Positions 1-6,244 of a stretch of DNA of 6,789 nt are shown here, piece after piece. A model generated the notes under the pieces. It did no database searches. It had not been told where the DNA came from and saw nothing but the letters and a program-made list of their open reading frames with translations. Each line of letters starts with the position of its first letter. The stretch's first letter is position 1. Origin of the DNA: Bacillota bacterium (lineage in GTDB: Bacteria > Bacillota > UBA4882 > UBA8346); assembly GCA_028282485.1 (NCBI GenBank), contig JANQHU010000006.1, positions 1 through 6,789 on the forward strand, given 5' to 3'. A program made the position numbers and the translations under genes.

Positions 1-448
1 GCTTTTGTTGGTTCTCGTGATATTTATCAAAAACTGCTGTGGTGGAAACATAATGAATGGGTTTTAGTTTTTGCTGACAGGCCAAACGCAGTATTTCAAT
101 CGTGCTAATAACATTGGTTTCTTTTAGCTTCTCGTAAGGATAGACAAAATTAACCAAACTACCCAAGTGATAAATGGCATCAATTTTTTCGCCGAGCAGC
201 TCAAATTGCTCCTTAGCGAGCCCTAATAGTGGCTTGGATAAATCCCCCCTAATGATTTCAATTCGCGATTGATAATCGGTTAAGCTGAAACCATATTTAT
301 TGAGATTACGTTCGAGCCGCTGCTGTTTATTAGTTTCATCATTACTTCGAACCAAACAATAGATTTGATAATTAGTTTTTTGCAACAGCTCATTTAAAAG
401 GTAAGCTCCTAAAAAACCGGTAGTTCCTGTTACCAGTACCGTTTCAAT
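1..448 (-). other. Domain: thioester reductase (partial, N-terminal ~150 residues)
   Basis: From residue ~1862 the frame shows VLVTGTTGFLGAYLLNELL. This is the Rossmann nucleotide-binding motif T-G-x-x-G-F-L-G at 1868-1875, typical of the NAD_binding_4 / thioester-reductase family. It is followed by IYCLVRSNDE, IIRGDLSKPLLGL, IYHLGSLVNFVYPYEKLKETNV and HYVSTTAVF. These match the successive blocks of carrier-bound thioester reductases, in which NADPH releases the chain as an aldehyde and sometimes further as an alcohol. The catalytic Y-x-x-x-K and the substrate subdomain lie beyond position 1. Whether the domain is active, and whether it does two- or four-electron reduction, cannot be judged here. 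Confidence 0.92.
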
Positions 449-3400
449 TTTTCCGGCACTGCTCAGATTATGTTTGACGGTTAATTCTTCCGGTAAAGTG
501 GTATCCGTCAAAAGATCAACATTATTAATCGCCAATTGATCAAAAGTTCCTTTTAAGAAGTAGGAATCAATAATTGGCGCTAAACCAGTAATAAAGGGCT
601 GATTAATAAAAATCTCGATGGGTAAAGGGACCTTGACTTCTTCATATAATTTAGCCAGGAATTGAACTGCTTCGATTGAAGTTCCTCCTAACTCAAAAAA
701 ACTTTCATTAATATCTATTTGTTCTATTTGTAATATCTTTTTCCACATTTTTACCAAAAGCTCCGCGGTAGGAGTTAGCTGTTGAGGGTATTCTGATTTT
801 CGAATAGGAATTTTCGCAACAGGAGCTTGAGATAATTCTAAGAGCTTATTAATTAGCTTTACCGAAGCCAGCTTTAGACTTATTTTCGTTAAAACCTTTT
901 GTTTCTCAATTATCAAATCAATATTTTGCCTAATTTGAACCGGTTTTACTGCATTCTCTCTTTCTTCTTCCCACGGAAAATCGGCTTGTAAATTTCCAAT
1001 CTTATTTTTACTAATCAAAAATTCAGTATAGTTTTCTTTTTCTTGCTGACAAATAGCACCGACTCTTTTTAAAAAAAGATAGACCGGTTTGTTTTTCGGT
1101 GTAGGACTATAACGAATAATAATCCGATCCAGATGATTTATCGCCGCAAAATCTAATAAATATGAAAGTACTCTACTTTCTACTCCGCGCCCCAAAACTC
1201 GACAACTTAAAATGAAGGTGTCAATCTCCAGACAGTCGGGCAAGATATCATATAAAATCACTCCCACTAACCCATAATCTCCAAAACGATCCGAGACCCT
1301 AACTACCAAACAGCCCGAACCAGGTCTTTCGCAAAAATATCGAATATCGGCTTCGGTACGGCGAATAGTGGTAGTATTAAACTGATTTGTTTTTAAGGTT
1401 AATTGGGAAACTCTTGCTAAATCATAAGTAGTTAAAGCTTCAATTTTGACCTCTAGATTTAATTCCTCTAAAAATTTACTAAACGATTTTTGGTTTTGAC
1501 GAAATTCTGCCCGAGATAGATTTTGCTTGTATAAATCGGTTCGGGTTTGATCTTCTAAAGTAATATAAAAGCGATCAAAGAACCAGTTATGATAAAGTAC
1601 GCGCCGAATATCCGCCTTTTTCTCCGGTAACTGGATCACAAATACTTCGGGGCAGGCAGCTTGAACCTCGGCGCATTCCGCGGGATTATCATCAACAAAA
1701 GCAATACTATCTAAACCGACATTTAATTCCGCAGCTAATGATTTAATATTAACGGATTTGGGTTCCCAATTAATTCGGGTGGCAACTAAATGTTTTTTCT
1801 GTAAAAGCATTTCGGGGTTTTGCTCTAAAACTTCTAAAACATCTTGCTCATTATTCTTACTACAAAGACAGATTAAAGCCCCATTTTGTTGTTGTTTGAT
1901 CACAAATTCCTGGAGGAGCTTTTGCCCTGGAGTAACTTTAATGCCTGTTAGCCCATCTTCACCAATGATCCCTTGCCACAAGGTGTTATCACAATCTAAA
2001 ATAATTAGTTTACAGGCCGAATTTAATAATGCATATAAACGCCTCGCGGCAAAAGTTGCGAGAGCAGTATAGTATTCATCCGTATAAGGAATTCTGCCTA
2101 GTTGCATCCGGTACTGATCATAATAATCATCTACCGGATAAAACTCAGCTAACTCAGCCGGGGTTAGTATTTGGATATGTTGTAAATCTTTTAATTCTGC
2201 CAAAATGGACTTAGTTAAATCATCAGTAAAATCTTGCCACCAGGAGACTTCTTTGCTTTCTGGAGCATCAGGACAGAATAAGACTAAGTAAGGGGCCTTG
2301 CTATTATTTTGTGATTCTTTTAAGCCGTTAATTAATTCTCTCAGATTCTGGCGAACTGTCTCTTTGATAAGCCCCGTTTCTTGCGGATTATCGAAGGAAC
2401 TCCCTTCCGGTAACCAATCTTCATATCTTACCAATAAAATATTTAAGCCCCGGGGGTTAGTTCGCATAATACTTTCCGGATCACGCAGGCTTTGAAATAC
2501 TTGATTAAAACCTGCCATTTTGACCACTGCTGAAATTCTCAATTCTTGGATCCAGAATTCTAAAGGCTTTAATAAAGGCTCCGCGGTAAAGGTTGCCGCG
2601 ATCCGCAAATTATAACGGCGGGGATGATTTAATGTTTTAAAGAGACTGCCAACTTTAATTTCCGGTTTAACAATTAATGCTTTTAATACATTAACATATA
2701 ATTGTAACCAGTTGGCAATAGTATTCGGATCAAAATGATTTTTCAAGTAATCTAAGCTCAATAAATACTTTTGCTTTTGGTTAATCACTGTTAAGAAGAG
2801 TTCAAAATCTAAATAGGGTCGAACTGTCTTAATCTGTTTGACCCTCATTTGAGGTAACTCAAAAGCATAGTCTTCGTACTTTAAATAACTAAAAACAGTT
2901 TTAATTGCTGTATTCCGAGGGTCAGCTGTGTAGTTACGTAAGATACTCATCAAATCAGCAAAAGGTAGTAAATTAGCACTGGTTTTGCGAAAGTTCATTT
3001 GATTTTCTGTCAATAGTTTATGGAAAGTTTTGTGGTAATTAATTTCAGTACCCATTATCCCTAAAGTGGCATGCAATCCAATGGAGGCTTTTTTGTTAGC
3101 AGCATCTTTATAATTGATAATGGGTACTCCCGCGGTAATAAATTCGTGTTCCGTAAGGAGATAAAGTAATACTTGCCAAATTGTAAATAATAAAATAAAG
3201 GGGGTAACTTTATTATGAAAACAAAAATCATCAATAAAGTTGGCCGGTATCTCCAGCAAATAATTGGCAGCTTCACCGGGAGTTTTAATTGGTAAATTTT
3301 TATAATAAGGTAGCTCATGACTTATTTCTTGGCCTAAAAAGAGACGTTCCCAATATTTCCTACTTTCAGCGACCCGTTGCTTTTCATAAAACTGGGCCTC

Positions 3401-6031
3401 CCAGCTTAAAAAATCCCGGTATTGTTTGTAAGAAGCTGGGGAATCAGGTTCGTTTCTTTCCAGTTTAAGTTGATAATTATGGAATAATTCTTTAGAAAAT
3501 AATAAAACCGACCGCATATCGGTAATAATATGATGAAAACAAATCAGGAGGATGGCTTCTTCCGAATTTAGTTTTAATAAATGCAACCGAAACAGAGGCC
3601 CTGCTTTTAAATTAAAAGGAGTCTCTTGTAATTTTTGATTTAGCTCTAAAACTCTTAAATCTTGTTGGGCTGACTCTAATTTAGTTAAATCTTCACTCAA
3701 AAAGTCAAGCTTAATCTCATCTAATACTACTTGCCCAATATTACCATCAACTTCATCAAAAACCGTTCGTAAGATATCCTGCTCTTTAACGATGTCATCA
3801 AGTGCTAATCTGAAGATTTTTTCTTGAAAAATACCTTTCAGATGCCAAGCAATCGGAATCGTTAAACTTGCTCCTGCTCCTTGGCGAAACTTTATTAAAT
3901 GCCAGAAACGACTTTGTTCGTGAGAGAGGGGTAATTTCAAGTGATTGCTATAATCAGGTTTACAAATATCATTATTTATTTCTGCAATTTGATGATCCTG
4001 TTTGTTATGTAATTCTTGCAATAAATAGCTGGTTAAAGTGCGAATATTAGAATAATCATAAAAAATGGTAGCCGGAAGTTTAATTTCTAATAAATCTTCT
4101 AGTTCGCCTGAGATCCCTAATAAGGAAATCGAATCTAGTCCCCAATGTATAAATTCTTCTTCACGATTTATTTTAAGATTTTGATTATCAGTTTTAGCTA
4201 AAAGTAATTTAATTAAAAGATTTGCAAGAGACTCTTCGTTATACGACGAAAGGGGAGGTACTGCATGATTCGCTGTAAGCTCTTTGTCAACTATCAAGTT
4301 AGTGTTTTCTTCCCATTGATAAATATGATCTAATTCCCTCGAAAGCAGCAGCTCACGGCATAAATATCGTTGAATCTTGCCGCTAGACGTTTTGGGAATA
4401 GCGCCGGGCTTGATGAAAGCAATCAGATGCAGACTTACTTCATAATATTCATTAATTAAATTTTTAATTTGCTGAGCATATTCCTCTAAATTATCTTTTT
4501 TTAAAAATTCCCGCTTAATTTCGTAAACAATTCCAATTCTTTCAGAGTTATTAACTTCGAGGGCAAAGACTGCGCCATACCCGGCTCGAATAGCTGTTAC
4601 TTTTTGATCAATAATTTCTTCAATGTCAGTTGGATAATAATTTCGACCATTAATAATAATCATTTCTTTAAGGCGACCAACTACATACAAGGCATTATTT
4701 TTAATAAAGCCTAAATCTCCGGTTCGTAAAAAGGGACCTTTGGAAGGGGTGGCCGTATAAGCCTTAAAGGTAAGTTCAGTCTCAGTTTCGTTCTGCCAAT
4801 AGCCTTTCGCAACACTAGAAGTATCCACCCAAATTTCACCAACTTGATTCTCTCCTAATTCATTTAAGGTATTTGGCTCGACAATAGTTACGGTTAATTC
4901 TGCAGGAATCTTTCCGCTACTGATGATTAATTTACTCGGCTTCGCCTCCTCATCAGCTAGGGAGGTTTCAACTATTTTATTTTCAGTTAATGAGGCTTGG
5001 GTGATTCGAGTCTCAAAAAATTCCCCTTTAGGGCCCCCGGTTACAAAGAGGGTGGCTTCCGCTAAGCCATAACATGGAAAAAAGGCGGTTTGCTTAAATC
5101 CGGCCCGGCTAAATTTTTGGGAAAATCTTCGCATTGTACTGGGACGGATCGCCTCTGCCCCATTAAAGGCTAATTCCCAGGAACTCAAGTCCAGGCTCTC
5201 AATTTGTTCGTCGCTTATCTTACTAAGACATAGTTCGTAGGCAAAGTTAGGACCCCCACTAATGTAAGCTTGATAACGGGAAATTGCCGTCAGCCAGCGC
5301 CCGGGTTTTTGTAAAAAGTCGGTGGGAGAAAAAAGAATACCGTTGCAATCAGTGTACAAGGGGCCTAAAATACCCCCGATTAATCCCATATCATGATAAG
5401 GAGGCAACCAAAATACCGAGTTGCTGCCCGTGGGAACTTGAAAATATTTAGCAATCAGACTTAAGTTGTGGAGTAAATTTTGATGAGTTAAGAGAACTCC
5501 CTTTGGATTACCAGTAGAACCTGAGGTATACTGTAAAAAGGCAATATCCCCTGCCTCAATATTTATGCTCTGCCAATGCTCGGCCATCTCGGGCTCGACA
5601 GTTTCGACTGCAAATTTATCCAATTTAATTAAAGGATTAGCAGCATCATCTTTTAAACGGTTTAAAACTTGCTTAGTACTTAGTAATAAGCGCGGGTCAG
5701 CATCATCAATAATCGCTTTTAAACGTAAATAAGAACGGTTTTGTTTAGGGGGATAAATAGGTACGGGAATAACTCCCGCATATAAACAACTAAAAAAAGC
5801 TAAAATATAACTTAACCCAGGTTGAAATAAAAGAATAGCTCTTTCCCCAGAATAACCTTTTATTTGCAAGGAAGCAGCAACTGCTTTCACTTTTTCTTCA
5901 AGGATAGAAAACAACAACTTTTCTTCAACATTTTCACCATTTGTGAGAAAAGTAAAGCCGTTTTGGCTGCTATTTGCGCGGTGTTTTAATAAATCTACTA
6001 ATGTCTTAATCTCATTTGCAACTCTCAGCAT
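1..6031 (-). CDS. NRPS-like lipid megasynthase FAAL-ACP-C-FkbH-ACP-TR (3' end beyond window)
   Basis: This is an uninterrupted reading frame of 2010 codons, open at the left edge. The ATG at 6031 is chosen because AGAGGA lies 7 bases upstream and because FAAL homology begins within about ten residues (TLVDLLKHRA). Domains in order are: FAAL ~1-590, ACP1 ~600-672, condensation ~697-1120, FkbH-type HAD with GNAT-like tail ~1138-1662, ACP2 ~1748-1824, thioester reductase from ~1862. Landmark motifs all fall in one frame, so I see no frameshift. There is no signal peptide or membrane segment, so it should be cytosolic. By family logic it activates a fatty acid, loads a glyceryl unit, joins the two and releases the product by NADPH-dependent reduction. 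Both carriers need a phosphopantetheinyl transferase, which is not encoded here. The gene is the first of its transcription unit; tailoring genes could lie beyond position 1. The domain calls are firm. The product is inference, and the family is not one I can name with a gene symbol. Confidence 0.96.
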   Translation of the reverse strand, partial: MLRVANEIKTLVDLLKHRANSSQNGFTFLTNGENVEEKLLFSILEEKVKAVAASLQIKGYSGERAILLFQPGLSYILAFFSCLYAGVIPVPIYPPKQNRSYLRLKAIIDDADPRLLLSTKQVLNRLKDDAANPLIKLDKFAVETVEPEMAEHWQSINIEAGDIAFLQYTSGSTGNPKGVLLTHQNLLHNLSLIAKYFQVPTGSNSVFWLPPYHDMGLIGGILGPLYTDCNGILFSPTDFLQKPGRWLTAISRYQAYISGGPNFAYELCLSKISDEQIESLDLSSWELAFNGAEAIRPSTMRRFSQKFSRAGFKQTAFFPCYGLAEATLFVTGGPKGEFFETRITQASLTENKIVETSLADEEAKPSKLIISSGKIPAELTVTIVEPNTLNELGENQVGEIWVDTSSVAKGYWQNETETELTFKAYTATPSKGPFLRTGDLGFIKNNALYVVGRLKEMIIINGRNYYPTDIEEIIDQKVTAIRAGYGAVFALEVNNSERIGIVYEIKREFLKKDNLEEYAQQIKNLINEYYEVSLHLIAFIKPGAIPKTSSGKIQRYLCRELLLSRELDHIYQWEENTNLIVDKELTANHAVPPLSSYNEESLANLLIKLLLAKTDNQNLKINREEEFIHWGLDSISLLGISGELEDLLEIKLPATIFYDYSNIRTLTSYLLQELHNKQDHQIAEINNDICKPDYSNHLKLPLSHEQSRFWHLIKFRQGAGASLTIPIAWHLKGIFQEKIFRLALDDIVKEQDILRTVFDEVDGNIGQVVLDEIKLDFLSEDLTKLESAQQDLRVLELNQKLQETPFNLKAGPLFRLHLLKLNSEEAILLICFHHIITDMRSVLLFSKELFHNYQLKLERNEPDSPASYKQYRDFLSWEAQFYEKQRVAESRKYWERLFLGQEISHELPYYKNLPIKTPGEAANYLLEIPANFIDDFCFHNKVTPFILLFTIWQVLLYLLTEHEFITAGVPIINYKDAANKKASIGLHATLGIMGTEINYHKTFHKLLTENQMNFRKTSANLLPFADLMSILRNYTADPRNTAIKTVFSYLKYEDYAFELPQMRVKQIKTVRPYLDFELFLTVINQKQKYLLSLDYLKNHFDPNTIANWLQLYVNVLKALIVKPEIKVGSLFKTLNHPRRYNLRIAATFTAEPLLKPLEFWIQELRISAVVKMAGFNQVFQSLRDPESIMRTNPRGLNILLVRYEDWLPEGSSFDNPQETGLIKETVRQNLRELINGLKESQNNSKAPYLVLFCPDAPESKEVSWWQDFTDDLTKSILAELKDLQHIQILTPAELAEFYPVDDYYDQYRMQLGRIPYTDEYYTALATFAARRLYALLNSACKLIILDCDNTLWQGIIGEDGLTGIKVTPGQKLLQEFVIKQQQNGALICLCSKNNEQDVLEVLEQNPEMLLQKKHLVATRINWEPKSVNIKSLAAELNVGLDSIAFVDDNPAECAEVQAACPEVFVIQLPEKKADIRRVLYHNWFFDRFYITLEDQTRTDLYKQNLSRAEFRQNQKSFSKFLEELNLEVKIEALTTYDLARVSQLTLKTNQFNTTTIRRTEADIRYFCERPGSGCLVVRVSDRFGDYGLVGVILYDILPDCLEIDTFILSCRVLGRGVESRVLSYLLDFAAINHLDRIIIRYSPTPKNKPVYLFLKRVGAICQQEKENYTEFLISKNKIGNLQADFPWEEERENAVKPVQIRQNIDLIIEKQKVLTKISLKLASVKLINKLLELSQAPVAKIPIRKSEYPQQLTPTAELLVKMWKKILQIEQIDINESFFELGGTSIEAVQFLAKLYEEVKVPLPIEIFINQPFITGLAPIIDSYFLKGTFDQLAINNVDLLTDTTLPEELTVKHNLSSAGKIETVLVTGTTGFLGAYLLNELLQKTNYQIYCLVRSNDETNKQQRLERNLNKYGFSLTDYQSRIEIIRGDLSKPLLGLAKEQFELLGEKIDAIYHLGSLVNFVYPYEKLKETNVISTIEILRLACQQKLKPIHYVSTTAVFDKYHENQQK
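560..790 (-). other. Domain: carrier protein 2 (PCP-like, predicted glyceryl carrier)
   Basis: Residues ~1748-1824 start with LTPTAELLVKMWKKIL and contain FFELGGTSIEAVQFL, with Ser1785 as the phosphopantetheine site. The LGG-x-S wording is typical of NRPS peptidyl carriers and differs from the GLDS type of ACP1, which suggests the two carriers have different origins or partners. A linker of ~85 residues, rich in Lys, Glu and Ile, separates it from the FkbH block. It should carry the glyceryl unit, accept the acyl chain from the C domain, and present the product to the reductase. Confidence 0.93.
1046..2620 (-). other. Domain: FkbH-type HAD (HAD-IIIC) glyceryl-loading domain with GNAT-like C-terminal part
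   Basis: Residues ~1138-1662 look like an entire FkbH protein inserted into the assembly line. The N-terminal part (RIAATFTAEPL, then FNQVF and NILLVRYEDWL) matches the usual FkbH leader domain. The HAD core has LDCDNTLWQGIIGEDG, with Asp1346 and Asp1348 as the nucleophile and acid/base pair. It also has CSKNNEQDVLE (Lys1392) and FVDDNPAE (Asp1447, Asp1448), so all catalytic motifs are intact. The C-terminal part has FGDYGLVG (1583-1590) and LSCRVLGRGVE (Cys1610), the GNAT-like end found in complete FkbH proteins. Characterised members move the glyceryl group of 1,3-bisphosphoglycerate onto a carrier protein with loss of phosphate. Here the likely partner is ACP2. The domain takes the place where an NRPS module would carry an adenylation domain. 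Confidence 0.94.
2672..3943 (-). other. Domain: condensation (C) domain, lipo-initiation type position
   Basis: Residues ~697-1120 form a condensation domain. It opens with LPLSHEQSRFW (family S-x-x-Q-x-x-x-W motif, His704). DILRTVFDE corresponds to the family's LRTxF motif. The active-site motif is HHIITDMR, with the second (catalytic) histidine at 834 and the structural aspartate at 838. The glycine that normally follows this aspartate (HHxxxDG) is methionine 839. The domain sits directly after an acyl-loaded carrier, the position of starter C domains in lipopeptides. The acceptor here is expected to be a glyceryl unit rather than an aminoacyl unit, so an ester bond is the likely product (inference). 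The region around DPRNTAIKTVFSY fits the usual R-N-P-F...F block in degenerate form. Confidence 0.92.
4016..4234 (-). other. Domain: acyl carrier protein 1 (fatty-acyl carrier)
   Basis: Residues ~600-672 contain the phosphopantetheine attachment motif GLDS, with Ser634 as the modified residue. The downstream segment ending in FYDYSNIRTLTSYL matches the usual carrier helix III/IV pattern (phenylalanine/tyrosine...P/S-T-I-x-x-L-x-x-Y-L). The GLDS wording is closer to PKS-type ACPs than to NRPS carriers, as is usual for carriers that follow a FAAL. It should hold the fatty acyl chain delivered by the FAAL and present it to the donor side of the condensation domain that follows after a ~25-residue linker. 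Confidence 0.9.
4262..6031 (-). other. Domain: fatty acyl-AMP ligase (FAAL), loading domain
   Basis: Residues ~1-590 form an AMP-binding (ANL superfamily) domain. The P-loop-like motif YTSGSTGNPKG spans 168-178. LPPYHDMGLIGG has its HDMG at 213-216. AFNGAEAIRP is followed by YGLAEAT at 321-327. RTGD is at 436-439, followed by GRLKEMIIINGRNYYPTDIE. The C-terminal subdomain ends with KTSSGKIQR, with the catalytic-type lysine at 552. The HDMGLIGG, FNGAEAIRP and GRNYYPTDIE wording is characteristic of FAALs rather than amino-acid adenylation domains or acyl-CoA synthetases. FAALs make fatty acyl-AMP and pass the acyl group to a carrier protein, here the adjacent ACP1. The chain length it selects cannot be read from the sequence. 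Confidence 0.95.
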
Positions 6032-6038
6032 TATTCCA

Positions 6039-6044
6039 TCCTCT
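6039..6044 (-). promoter_or_regulatory. Shine-Dalgarno site of the megasynthase
   Basis: AGAGGA on the minus strand lies 7 bases before the ATG at 6031. It is a close match to the anti-16S core, and together with the FAAL homology it fixes the start. No other in-frame start has a comparable site. Confidence 0.8.
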
Positions 6045-6082
6045 TTTTCATCAAATTTTTAATAATTTTGAAATGTTAATAC

Positions 6083-6099
6083 TTCTTTACTATAAAGAA
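6083..6099. promoter_or_regulatory. Palindrome 7-3-7 over the -10 region (candidate operator)
   Basis: TTCTTTA and TAAAGAA form perfect 7-base arms around the 3-base centre CTA. The element overlaps the proposed -10 and start region of the megasynthase promoter, the classical place for a repressor site. It has no T-run after it, and an all-but-AT stem of this size is a poor terminator. The protein that would bind it is unknown. Confidence 0.35.
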
Positions 6100-6125
6100 T
6101 ACCATAGATCATAAATAATTGCCAA
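6096..6125 (-). promoter_or_regulatory. Putative sigma70-type promoter of the megasynthase
   Basis: On the minus strand TTGGCA (6125-6120, five of six to TTGACA) is separated by 18 bases from TATTCT (6101-6096, four of six to TATAAT). This would start transcription near 6089 and leave a leader of roughly 60 bases. An alternative -10, TATAGT at 6094-6089 (five of six), has no good -35 at normal spacing. In such AT-rich DNA this is only a plausible call. Confidence 0.4.
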
Positions 6126-6152
6126 CAATAACTTTTTTATAGGTAAATAAAC

Positions 6153-6181
6153 AAAAAAAAACCAATAGTTTGGTTTTTTTT
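6153..6181 (-). terminator. A/T-flanked hairpin terminator after the beta-barrel gene
   Basis: An A-run (6153-6161), CCAA (6162-6165), a four-base loop TAGT, TTGG (6170-6173) and a T-run (6174-6181) form a stem of up to 12 pairs. Read on the minus strand it ends in a run of T's and lies about 63 bases after the barrel gene's stop, as expected for an intrinsic terminator. The stem has only two GC pairs, so its strength is uncertain. It is nearly symmetrical and could work in both directions. It suggests the two minus-strand genes are transcribed separately. Confidence 0.6.
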
Positions 6182-6244
6182 GGCTACTCATAAGGAACAA
6201 TATAAATTATAAAATTAAATATTCTTTAGAATTAAAAGTATCTT

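Larger units (their letters stand above)
6032..6244. other. Intergenic region between barrel gene and megasynthase
   Basis: These 213 very AT-rich bases hold the hairpin terminator on the barrel-gene side and the putative promoter, palindrome and ribosome site on the megasynthase side. I see no RNA gene, riboswitch-like fold or small ORF with a ribosome site in it. Confidence 0.7.

Noticed and set aside
1758..2495. Open plus-strand frames at 1758-2072, 2029-2214 and 2298-2495
   Set aside because: They are antisense to the C-terminal part of the FkbH leader and HAD core, have no family-like sequence and no convincing ribosome sites, and overlap one another in different frames.
1046..2620. A frameshift or gene boundary inside the megasynthase (separate FkbH gene)
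   Set aside because: Landmark codons from the FAAL to the TR (for example at 5524, 4132, 3535, 1996, 679 and 427) all fall in the same frame, and no stop or internal ribosome site separates the FkbH block.
3061..3318. Minus-strand 85-codon frame within the C domain
   Set aside because: It is an out-of-frame reading of the megasynthase's condensation domain; its hydrophobic look comes from the AT-rich codons of the real frame.
3868..4050. Plus-strand 60-codon frame
   Set aside because: It is antisense to the junction of ACP1 and the C domain, with no recognisable product or ribosome site.
4262..6031. Amino-acid adenylation domain or acyl-CoA synthetase instead of FAAL
   Set aside because: The HDMGLIGG, FNGAEAIRP, YGLAEATLFVTGG and GRNYYPTDIE motifs are of FAAL type, and an ACP follows directly, as in lipid-loading modules.
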